Of a stretch of DNA of 52,028 nucleotides, positions 38,366-46,769 are shown in pieces. The first letter of the stretch is position 1. Every line of letters begins with the position of its first letter. The notes under the pieces were generated by a model, which saw only the letters and a list, made by a program, of their open reading frames with translations, was not told the DNA's origin and ran no database searches. Source of the stretch: Acidobacteriota bacterium (GTDB lineage: Bacteria > Acidobacteriota > Terriglobia > UBA7540); contig JARLGN010000497.1 of NCBI GenBank assembly GCA_031292775.1, positions 1 through 52,028 on the forward strand. Reading direction: 5' to 3'. The translations under genes and the position numbers were made by a program.

Positions 38366-40072
38366 CTACGGCCTCATTCTTGCCGCCTTAAACGATGCGC
38401 CCAGGAGCATGATGGCCGCCACCACGGTGCACAACCAGGCGAAAGCATCTCCATGGGCCGTGTAAAACGTCTGCCGCGTCTCGAAGTTAAAGTACGCGGG
38501 CATGGCCAATTGCTGGTAGCGCGGGATTTCCTTCAGCACCCGGCCATAAGGATCTATGAGGGTTGTCAGCCCGTTATTGGTTGCCCGCAGCAGGTAGCGG
38601 TGATTCTCAATGGCGCGCAGCCGGGCCATTTCCAAATGTTGATAGGCGGCGGCGGATTCACCGTACCAGGCATCATTCGAAATATTCACCAGCACGCCCG
38701 CGCCGCCTGCCACAAGCTTCCGCGCGAGTTGGGGAATGATCGCCTCGTAGCAGATGAATACTCCAATGCCACCGCCGGGAGACTGGGCCACGGAGTAGCT
38801 GGAACCGGGGACGAAGTTCCCCACCTCGTCAGTGATCTTGTGCACCAACCCCGGTAGCGCCCAACCCGGCACATACTCGCCGAAAGGCACCAGATGAATT
38901 TTATCATACCGGGACACTTCGCGGCCGTCGGGATCCAGTGTGAAGGCACTGTTGGTGATACTTTCCCCCTTCGCATCAACGGGAATTATCGTATTCCCGA
39001 TGACGAAGGCATGTGCCTGGCGCGCCATATCTTCCATGGCGTTGTGAAAAATCGGATCGCGAGTGAAGAAGAAGGGCGCGGGGTTCTCCGCCCAGATCAG
39101 CAAGGGAGGATTTAAGGAATTGTCGATTGTCGATTGCCGATTGCCGATTGAGGGAACGGCCTCGGAATTTTGGATTTTGGATTTTGGATTTTGGATTGGC
39201 GGAGTTCCGGTTGCCAACTCTTGAATTTTGAATCTTGAATCTTGAATCGCCAGCTCGGCGACGCTGAATTGAACGAGTTCCCGAAGCTTTGTGGCATCGC
39301 GCCAGGGCGTCCAAGCATCCAGCTCCGGCCCATCTAATGGCACGTTGGGCTGGACGAGAATTGCCAGTTCCTTCCCCGCCGCAGCAGGGGGCGGAGCCAG
39401 CCTCCATTGGGCAATGAGTAACAACCCAAGCCAGCCCGCCAGCACCAGTCCGGCCCGCGCACGCCGGGGAGAGATCCATACCCATGCCAGCAGGGCGCTG
39501 GTGGCCACGGCGAGGAATGAAAGGCCGTATACGCCAGTCACCGAAGCAATCTGCCGCACGCCGGGAGCCTGCACGGCATAACCCAGAAGGTTCCAGGGGA
39601 ATCCCGTGACCAGGTACGTGCGGGCCAATTCCATCGGCATCCAAAGAAACGGGGTCAGCGCCAACGCCCATCCCGGGGAGCGGCGCGCGGCCCATCCCAT
39701 CGCGAGGCCGAACCCACCAAAGAAGATTGAGTCAATGATGACGAAGAGAATCAGGACCACCACGGCCAATACCGGCGCCAGGTGCCCGTAGAATTCCATG
39801 ACGGTCACGAACCAATAACAGCTTCCCGCGAAGAAGAAAGCCCCACACACATAACCCAATAGAAACGCATGTTTCAGCCGCTTCTCAACCGCCAGGGCGG
39901 CGAGCACGGGGAAGCACGCCACCCACACCAGGCCGCGCCAATGGAGCTTGGGAAAGCACGCCACGAGCATGAGCCCGCTCAGCGCGGCGGCGATTAATCG
40001 TGTGGAGGTTTTCGCAAGTAAATTGCGCATTGATCCTTTGGGAGGCCGGTGCGATTCGCGAGACGGCATCAA
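38366..40072 (-). CDS. lnt: Apolipoprotein N-acyltransferase carrying a heptamer-repeat insertion
   Basis: 568 aa; N-terminal TMs, LGYAVQAPGVRQIASVTGVYGLSFLAV, PLLIWAENPAPFFF, YDKIHLVPFGEYVP, GVFICYEAIIPQLAR. Confidence 0.92.
   Translation of the reverse strand: MMPSRESHRPPKGSMRNLLAKTSTRLIAAALSGLMLVACFPKLHWRGLVWVACFPVLAALAVEKRLKHAFLLGYVCGAFFFAGSCYWFVTVMEFYGHLAPVLAVVVLILFVIIDSIFFGGFGLAMGWAARRSPGWALALTPFLWMPMELARTYLVTGFPWNLLGYAVQAPGVRQIASVTGVYGLSFLAVATSALLAWVWISPRRARAGLVLAGWLGLLLIAQWRLAPPPAAAGKELAILVQPNVPLDGPELDAWTPWRDATKLRELVQFSVAELAIQDSRFKIQELATGTPPIQNPKSKIQNSEAVPSIGNRQSTIDNSLNPPLLIWAENPAPFFFTRDPIFHNAMEDMARQAHAFVIGNTIIPVDAKGESITNSAFTLDPDGREVSRYDKIHLVPFGEYVPGWALPGLVHKITDEVGNFVPGSSYSVAQSPGGGIGVFICYEAIIPQLARKLVAGGAGVLVNISNDAWYGESAAAYQHLEMARLRAIENHRYLLRATNNGLTTLIDPYGRVLKEIPRYQQLAMPAYFNFETRQTFYTAHGDAFAWLCTVVAAIMLLGASFKAARMRP
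39121..39248. repeat. Cluster of three heptamer arrays inside lnt
   Basis: TGTCGATx2|TGCCGATx2 (39121-39148); GGAATTT|TGGATTTx3|TGGATTG (39164-39198); TTGAATT|TTGAATCx3 (39221-39248). Confidence 0.9.
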
Positions 40073-40144
40073 GCGGTTATCGATTCCTGTAACAAAAGTG
40101 GACCTTTCAATCTACTCCCGGAACAGGTTGATTCGAGTTCACAC

Positions 40145-40402
40145 CCCTCGCCCCCCTGGGGGAGAGGGGGGACCGCAAGCCGGAGGGGGCCCCACGTTCT
40201 GCTTGTTGTGGGGGTGAGGGGGTTGGCACCAAGATAGGAATCGTGCGCCTGAGCCGTGGAAGCAAGTGAAAAGGCAAAGGTGAAATCTCTAAGCTTTGGC
40301 AATGTCTTGGTAGCCCCCGGAGTTCTTGACCCCCTCACCCGTCCCGCCCCGGCTGGTGAAGGCGCCGGTTGCGGGCCACCCTCTCCCCCAAGGGGGCGAG
40401 GG
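40145..40402. repeat. 258-bp composite REP-like element (copy A): two unlike arms in inverted orientation
   Basis: Left arm CCCTCGCCCCCCTGGGGGAGAGGGGGGACCGCAAGCC...GTGAGGGGGTT; right arm GACCCCCTCACCCGTCCCGCCCCGGCTG...CTCTCCCCCAAGGGGGCGAGGG. Confidence 0.85.
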
Positions 40403-40796
40403 AACCGTCTTTCCTCGATCTCCGCTGGAAACAGGTTGGCGCGACCGCCAGCGTGAGAAATAACCCCAGCTTCCCCGCATAGCGAGCGCTTGTTCTGCAT
40501 CTCGTTCCCAACTTGACGCGATCTATTTTGGACACGCGTGGTATTAAAGCACCCGTCGACGATAACCTGACGTCGCCCCTGCCGGGGCTCAGCATCCGTT
40601 CGTTTACGCTCTTTCCCACGGCTGGCTCGCCATGGGCTACAGGACAACGCCCGTTTCACGGGCTCCCGGGTACCGCTGACCGTTATTCTCGCGCCTATGG
40701 GCGGGACGGGCCTACGCCCGCCGAAGGGGCACTGGTGAAGTATAACCAACGTCGGCTTCGGCCCGCAGGCGGGTGAGGGGGTCAGTTGGGATCTCG

Positions 40797-41072
40797 TCAG
40801 ACTATCTTGATCTCAGGCTGATTGAATTTAGTCACCAAGTACCACACTAGTGCATTTACGCAAACGATTGGAACACCAGCGACCAAATAGCCTTCCCATC
40901 CCGGCAGTTTATCTAACAACTGCTGCAGGAAAATAACGATGAAGGACCCCGGGAATAATAGAAGCCATCCCAGGAACAGGGGCGCAATGTTGCTGTGCAC
41001 GTTTGCGAAAGAAGGCAGCATGAATCCCGCACATTGAACCGCACCAAATATGACCCAGAGTTTCCAACGCAT
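40797..41072 (-). CDS. Small membrane protein, unknown function
   Basis: Start MRWKLWVIFGAVQCAGF preferred over 41147; three hydrophobic segments. Confidence 0.5.
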   Translation of the reverse strand: MRWKLWVIFGAVQCAGFMLPSFANVHSNIAPLFLGWLLLFPGSFIVIFLQQLLDKLPGWEGYLVAGVPIVCVNALVWYLVTKFNQPEIKIV

Positions 41073-41130
41073 ACGGTCATGCCTTCGACGAGCGGGGACA
41101 GCTTCCCACTTCAGTCCCGTATCCAACGAG

Positions 41131-41165
41131 TTCAATCCAAAATCCAAAATCTAAAATCCAAAATC
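41131..41165. repeat. Heptamer array immediately after the SPOR-gene stop
   Basis: TTCAATC|CAAAATC|CAAAATC|TAAAATC|CAAAATC. Confidence 0.9.
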
Positions 41166-41166
41166 G

Positions 41167-41826
41167 TCAGTGTCTGACAAACGGCTTAAAGCCGTCCTGT
41201 TTGAGTTTAATGCGCGCCTTCTCCGCATCGTCGCGTGTCTTGAACGGGCCCACCAGCACGCGAAAAAGGCTATCATCCGAGTGGGAAGATTCCGGTGTCA
41301 TCAGATATACCGGGTAACCCTTGCCTTTCAGGGCATTAACCATAGCCTCCGCGTCCTGCTTGGCGTGCAGCGCCACAACCTGCAGAGTTATCCCCGCTCC
41401 CACATCGCTTGGAGCAGGCGTGGCAGGCTTCGCGGCAGCCCGGTGGGTTTCAACTGGAGGCGCAACCTCTACGGGCTTGGCCGGGGCCGCTGGGGGAGTT
41501 GTTCCGGCTTCCCCGGGAGGAATCACCTCGGTATCAGGAGCCGCGTTGGAAGGGGCGTGGCCGACGCCTGCATCCGGGGGTTGGCCTTGTCCGGTGTCCG
41601 GCGGTGGGTTCACCGTGGGCGGAACAACTCCGGGAGTGGTAACAACCTCTGTAGACGGAGCCGAGTGGAGGCTGCGTTCGTTGCGCCCCACCAGGAATCC
41701 CGCCGAAAAGCAAACTGCCATTGTCGCAACACACACGAGAAAAATGAGGATTAAGACTCGCGCGGAATGGCTTCTTTCCTCATCTTCCCTTACCTCCGTT
41801 GCCACGGTGGTCCTCCTCGCATCCAA
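41167..41826 (-). CDS. SPOR domain-containing membrane protein
   Basis: 219 aa; TM, Pro-rich linker, C-terminal GITLQVVALHAKQDAEAMVNALKGKGYPVYLM...FRVLVGPFKTRDDAEKARIKLKQDGFKPFVRH. Confidence 0.88.
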   Translation of the reverse strand: MDARRTTVATEVREDEERSHSARVLILIFLVCVATMAVCFSAGFLVGRNERSLHSAPSTEVVTTPGVVPPTVNPPPDTGQGQPPDAGVGHAPSNAAPDTEVIPPGEAGTTPPAAPAKPVEVAPPVETHRAAAKPATPAPSDVGAGITLQVVALHAKQDAEAMVNALKGKGYPVYLMTPESSHSDDSLFRVLVGPFKTRDDAEKARIKLKQDGFKPFVRH

Positions 41827-41861
41827 GGCGAAATGGCAAGTCTTCGCCCGGAATCCTTTGG

Positions 41862-42635
41862 TTATTTTTGCTCTTCCACAGGCTTCGCAGCCGCAACAGT
41901 CTTCCCCATCAGAGCCGTCAGCAACTCAACCGGAATCGGAAAAACGATCGTAGTGTTCTTCTCCGTGCCGATTTCCGCCAGCGTCTGAAGGTAGCGAAGG
42001 GTAATCGTGACCGGCTCACGCGCCAGTATGGACGCGGCTTCCGAGAGTTTTTCCGAGGCCTGGAATTCGCCGTCTGCATTGATAATTTTGGCGCGGCGCT
42101 CACGCTCAGCTTCTGCCTGCCGGGCCATGGCGCGTTGCATTTCCTGGGGCAAGTCCACTTGCTTGATTTCGACCTTGGTAACTTTGATGCCCCACGCTTC
42201 GGTCTGCTCGTCCAGAATCGTCTGCAGCCGCGCATTCAGCTTTTCGCGCTGGGAGAGCAGGTCGTCTAATTCCACCTCACCCAGCACCGACCGCAGCGTG
42301 GTCTGCGCCAGTTGTTCAATGGCGTAGCGATAATTCTCCAGTTCCAGGATGGCCTTCTGCGCGCTCAGCACGCGGAAGTACACAACGGCATTCACCTTCA
42401 CGGATACGTTGTCACGCGTAATAACGTCCTGGGGAGGAATATCCCAGGCCACCACGCGGAGTGAAACACGGACGATTTTATCGATCGGCCAGTATACAAG
42501 AATAAGTCCGGGGCCTTTATCAATGGCTAAAACCCGCCCCAGCCGGAATACCACTGCGCGCTCATATTCGCGCAATACGTTCAGACAGGACGAAACCCAG
42601 AAAAAGATGATGACCGCCGCGACGATGTATCCCAT
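41862..42635 (-). CDS. Slipin family protein (SPFH/Band 7)
   Basis: 257 aa; [69 protein letters not shown]. Confidence 0.93.
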   Translation of the reverse strand: MGYIVAAVIIFFWVSSCLNVLREYERAVVFRLGRVLAIDKGPGLILVYWPIDKIVRVSLRVVAWDIPPQDVITRDNVSVKVNAVVYFRVLSAQKAILELENYRYAIEQLAQTTLRSVLGEVELDDLLSQREKLNARLQTILDEQTEAWGIKVTKVEIKQVDLPQEMQRAMARQAEAERERRAKIINADGEFQASEKLSEAASILAREPVTITLRYLQTLAEIGTEKNTTIVFPIPVELLTALMGKTVAAAKPVEEQK

Positions 42636-42719
42636 AAGTAACTCCTCTCCGCATTCCTATGACTGAGGCATATCCAACTGGAAGTTCAAATGCACGCGGG
42701 AAGTAAACTCATTAGCTAT

Positions 42720-42794
42720 CCCTCGCCCCCTTGGGGGAGAGGGTGGCCCGCAACCGGCGTTTTCATCAGCCGGGGCGGGACGGGTGAGGAGGTC
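42720..42794. repeat. Solo 75-bp right-type REP-like arm (copy B), inverted relative to copies A and C
   Basis: CCCTCGCCCCCTTGGGGGAGAGGGTGGCCCGCAACCGGCGTTTTCATCAGCCGGGGCGGGACGGGTGAGGAGGTC is the reverse complement of the right arm at 40328-40402 with few differences. Confidence 0.85.
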
Positions 42795-42887
42795 ACCCAA
42801 GAACCAGTTGCCACTTTGCATCACCGTTAATTAAACCATGTTGGCGCCGCTGTCCCTGCCAAGTCACTCAAAAAACCGCAAGCCAGT

Positions 42888-44204
42888 CTAGCGAGATTCC
42901 TTCTCCGGCTCAACCTCCAAGGTTAGGCCGTCGATCTTCCGTACGCGAACCCGGGTGCCTTTGGGAATCTCACTTCCGGCGCGGGCATCCCATATCTCCC
43001 CATGGACCAGGATCTTTCCCGCCGGCGCGAGCGCTGTCTGCACCACGCCCAGTTCACCGAGCATGCCTTGATCGCCGGTGACCGCTTTACGCTTCTTAGC
43101 GGCAATAACCAAACGGAGCAGGATAATAGAAATAAATGCCAATGGCAGCGCGACACTCAGAGCTGTGGGAAAGTGGATACGCGCTTCCGGCCAGGGCGAT
43201 TTAACCAGGATCATCGCGCCCAACACCATCGCCAGGATTCCTCCGCCCGCCAGCACACCGTGTGAAGTCAACTTGGCCTCAAGCGCAAACATGACCAGGG
43301 CGGCGATAATCAGCAACACCCCGGCGTAGTTGATGGGCATGAAATTAAAGGCATAGAGCGCCAGGACTAATGAAATCGCTCCTGCTACGCCGGGCACCAC
43401 CATGCCGGGATGGGTGAATTCAAGGTAAAGGCAAACCAACCCGATTGCGCCGAGAAGGAACGCAACGTTGGGGTCCGCCACCCAGACCAGGATGGATTCG
43501 ATTCTTCCCATCGGGTAGGTCTCAACATCAGCATCAGCCAGGTGCAGCGTTGTGGTGGAACCGTCGAACCGCTGAACCGGCTTGCCATCATACTGCGCGA
43601 AAATCTCGCGGGGGGAAGGCGCCACAAAATCAATCAACTTGTCGTCCAACGCTTCCTTGTCGGTAAAGGACGAACTCTTGCGCACCGCGTCATCTGCCAG
43701 GGCCACGTTGCGCCCGCGTTTCTGGGCAATCGACCGAATGTAGGAAGCGAGATCGCTCTCAATCTTCTCGCTCATCGTCTTATCGGTTTGTCCCCCCATA
43801 AGGTCAACCGGATGAGAGGCGCCGGTGTTAGTTCCAGGAGACATCACCGCCAGATCGCCGGCAATCAAAACGAAGAAGCCGCCTGACGCCGCGCTGGCGC
43901 CACTGGGCGTGACATAGGTAATCACCGGGGCGTGGGACGCGTAAATCGCCTGCACCAATTCCTGCGTGGCGGTTACCAGTCGCCCGGGCGTGTTCAATTC
44001 CAAAATAATGGCGTCGGCATGCTGATCATTGGCGTAGCGGATTCCCCGCTCCACGTATTCCGCGCTCACCTGATGAATCATGGTGTCGAGCTTGATATCC
44101 ACCACCAGAGGACGGGGTTGACCGGCGCGGAGCGGATTCGAAGGTAACGCGGAGGCAAGTATCGTTATCAGTAGGAGTGCGGGCCGTAGATATTTGGAGC
44201 TCAA
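42888..44204 (-). CDS. NfeD family protein (ClpP-class serine protease plus NfeD domain)
   Basis: 438 aa; SAASGGFFVLIAGDLAVMSPGTNTGASHPV serine protease region; C-terminal GMLGELGVVQTALAPAGKILVHGEIWDARAGSEIPKGTRVRVRKIDGLTLEVEP. Confidence 0.93.
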   Translation of the reverse strand: MSSKYLRPALLLITILASALPSNPLRAGQPRPLVVDIKLDTMIHQVSAEYVERGIRYANDQHADAIILELNTPGRLVTATQELVQAIYASHAPVITYVTPSGASAASGGFFVLIAGDLAVMSPGTNTGASHPVDLMGGQTDKTMSEKIESDLASYIRSIAQKRGRNVALADDAVRKSSSFTDKEALDDKLIDFVAPSPREIFAQYDGKPVQRFDGSTTTLHLADADVETYPMGRIESILVWVADPNVAFLLGAIGLVCLYLEFTHPGMVVPGVAGAISLVLALYAFNFMPINYAGVLLIIAALVMFALEAKLTSHGVLAGGGILAMVLGAMILVKSPWPEARIHFPTALSVALPLAFISIILLRLVIAAKKRKAVTGDQGMLGELGVVQTALAPAGKILVHGEIWDARAGSEIPKGTRVRVRKIDGLTLEVEPEKESR

Positions 44205-45838
44205 GGCGCCTTCCTTACCGGCGGGGTTGCGGCTGGAATCTGCTGCATCAGTTGATCCGCACGGATGTTACCGGGGTCGAGATTGAGCGCCGCCTGCGCC
44301 TGCGCACGGGCCAGGTCGGGTTGATTCGTGGAAAGATACACGCGTCCCAATAAGACGTGTGCCTCCACGGAGTCCTGCAGTTTAAGTGAGGTCTGCAGTT
44401 CCACCACAGCTTCAGGATGTTTGCCTTCGGCTTCGAGTGCCTGGGCCAGCAGGATGTGCACCTGGGAGTCATCCGGCGACAGGGAAACAACTTCCTTCAG
44501 TTCGTGTTCCGCTTCGCCATAGCGGTTGGCCGCGAGAAACTTCTTCCCCTCTGCCAGGTGGGTGTCAATATGCTGCTGCCGCGAGGCGCCGGCCAGGTGA
44601 TGCTCCATGGCATTGTGCAAAGTCAACTCCAGCAACCGGAACGCGCGGCCATCATAATTTTTCTTGAGCCGCGGCAAGGGGAGTACGTCGCCCGGCTCGC
44701 CGGCCGCCACCCCCACTTCATGCTCTGCCAGCCAGTCCAGTTCCTTTCGTTCCGCTGCCGTATTGCCCAACTTGCCAAAGACCACCACCAACAAGGTATG
44801 GGCCTCGGAATCCTCGGGGTTGGCTTGCACCGCTGCCTGAAGGGATTCCGCCGCCTCCGGATAGTGTTTCTCATACCACAGCGCCACCCCCCGGTTGAAG
44901 CAAAAATCCGCATCTGACGGATTGCTCCGGTAGGCGCGATCAAAATTCGCCAGGGCTTCGGAGTAGTGGCCGCGACGAGCCTGTAAGACTCCGAGATTAT
45001 TGGAAACTTCATCGAGCGGCAGGGACGTCGCCAGAGTCTGAAAATCCTTCTCCGAGGCCTGTTCCCGCCCCAGGAAGAACTCATCAACCGCGCGGAGAAA
45101 GAGCGCCTCGGTATAGTTCGAGTCAGACTCCTCGATTTTTCCCAGCCATTTGGCGGAACTCACATAATCCTTGCCGTCAAAATAAAGCCGGCCCAGGGCG
45201 AAAGCAGCGCGATGGTCGGAAGGATCGAGGCGGTCTGATTCGGTAAAGAAATGCAGCCGGCTGGCGTCGTCAGTGGCCACCAGGCCGCGAACATAATTCT
45301 CAAAAGCATCCAGGCGGATATCGTGGAAACCCCGCCGGAAGTCGTCTTCATTGCCGACGGTGAAGCCCGGGTCGTGCGTGGCCAGCAACCGCCACACCAG
45401 CCGCGTCTGGAGATCCACCAACTCCGTCAAGTCTCCGGAAACTTCCAGGGGGGGCGAAAGCTTCAGCAATTTGACGTCGAGCAGCCGCGCGTGGACAATC
45501 ATGCGGTTGTCAGTCACATTGAAATTACCCAGGATGGCCCAATCCACGCCCAGGGTTTGCGCCACCTTGAATTCGCTTGCCAGGGTCAGGGGCGCATCAT
45601 TCGGCATTCCCAGTTGCAGGTAGGCGGCGTTGCGCTCGTCGCGGTCAAGGACGTAGTTGTCAGGTTGCGGGAGCCGGGAAGAAAGGACTTGGGCGAAGCT
45701 TTCCGAAATCCAATTCAAGTCGGCACGGGGGCTCAGATTTTCGAAAGGAAAAACAAGTAGGGATCGCACCTCTGACGAGCCATGAAGCTGCCAGGGGCAA
45801 CATAAAAGGAGCAGAACAAGTCCGAACATTCTTCGCAT
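44201..45838 (-). CDS. TPR-repeat protein, exported
   Basis: 545 aa; signal peptide; SLLVFPFENLSPRADLNWISESFAQVLSSRL, then TPRs; overlaps nfeD start by 4 nt. Confidence 0.8.
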   Translation of the reverse strand: MRRMFGLVLLLLCCPWQLHGSSEVRSLLVFPFENLSPRADLNWISESFAQVLSSRLPQPDNYVLDRDERNAAYLQLGMPNDAPLTLASEFKVAQTLGVDWAILGNFNVTDNRMIVHARLLDVKLLKLSPPLEVSGDLTELVDLQTRLVWRLLATHDPGFTVGNEDDFRRGFHDIRLDAFENYVRGLVATDDASRLHFFTESDRLDPSDHRAAFALGRLYFDGKDYVSSAKWLGKIEESDSNYTEALFLRAVDEFFLGREQASEKDFQTLATSLPLDEVSNNLGVLQARRGHYSEALANFDRAYRSNPSDADFCFNRGVALWYEKHYPEAAESLQAAVQANPEDSEAHTLLVVVFGKLGNTAAERKELDWLAEHEVGVAAGEPGDVLPLPRLKKNYDGRAFRLLELTLHNAMEHHLAGASRQQHIDTHLAEGKKFLAANRYGEAEHELKEVVSLSPDDSQVHILLAQALEAEGKHPEAVVELQTSLKLQDSVEAHVLLGRVYLSTNQPDLARAQAQAALNLDPGNIRADQLMQQIPAATPPVRKAP

Positions 45839-45903
45839 GAGAACCTAATCCGACCCCATCATTATAGCATTGTGCGGGCCTCGGCCCACCCCACGTCCCG
45901 CAC

Positions 45904-46725
45904 TCACTTCTTAATGGCAACGGGAGGATTCCGCATGAGTTCCACATATGCCGGGTATTTGCTGATCTTCTGGAAATCCGGATCCGATTCAATCTGCTCC
46001 CGGTCGGAAAATCCATCCTCGAGAGCGCGCCGCAGGTAGCGCACCGCAATCTCCGCGTTCCCCTTGGAAGCAAGGGCTTTGGCCATGTAGAAATAGTATT
46101 CCACATCGGTTTCACCGGCGTGGACCACCGTTCCCACCCCGGATTCAGGAGACAAAACGCTGGGATCAATACTGAGAGCGGTGCGATACTCCTCCCCGAC
46201 CTGATCCCACTTTTTGAGCTTCAAATACGATGAGCCCAGGTTGATATGGAAAGAGGCAACATCGCCCTTTAACTTGATTGCCCGCCGGTAATAGGACACC
46301 GATTTCCCATATCTCTTCTCCATGAAGTAAACGGTGCCAATATTGTTCCACGCCTCGGCGAAATTCTTATCCGCATGCGTGGCATTGCTAAAGTCTTTCC
46401 GGGCGCGGGGGAATGCGTTCAACTGCTGATAGGCAATGCCCATCTTGTTCCATACCGCAGGATTATTGGAGCCCGATTCCTTCAGCGCCTTGTCATAATA
46501 CGCAATCGCGCCGGCGTAGTTCTTTCTCGCCATCAAGACGTCTGCCCGCTGCTCCAGAGTGATCTCCGTGGGCCGAGTTTCGCCGGTGGATGGCGATCCG
46601 GCCGCTGGGGGTTCCTGGTCCGCGCGAATATGTGCCGCGGTTGCCGGCGCCGCTCCCCAGAAGGCCGCAGTCACTGCCAAAGTTGTGAAAGCAAATATGC
46701 CCGCGTGCTGTACCCGGGGGATCAT
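45904..46725 (-). CDS. TPR-repeat protein, exported (alternative start 46773)
   Basis: GAGGAG upstream of ATG 46725; signal peptide; TPRs NPAVWNKMGIAYQQLNAFPRARKDFSNATH. Confidence 0.78.
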   Translation of the reverse strand: MIPRVQHAGIFAFTTLAVTAAFWGAAPATAAHIRADQEPPAAGSPSTGETRPTEITLEQRADVLMARKNYAGAIAYYDKALKESGSNNPAVWNKMGIAYQQLNAFPRARKDFSNATHADKNFAEAWNNIGTVYFMEKRYGKSVSYYRRAIKLKGDVASFHINLGSSYLKLKKWDQVGEEYRTALSIDPSVLSPESGVGTVVHAGETDVEYYFYMAKALASKGNAEIAVRYLRRALEDGFSDREQIESDPDFQKISKYPAYVELMRNPPVAIKK

Positions 46726-46769
46726 AGGTGCTCCTCGGACGTTCGTGACTTGGAACCAGATCCTGAACT

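Noticed and set aside
40069-40749. 226-aa minus-strand ORF
   Set aside because: Mostly a translation of REP-like copy A (PLGGEGGPQPAPSPAGAGRVRG...PPLPQGGEG), a common spurious protein type.
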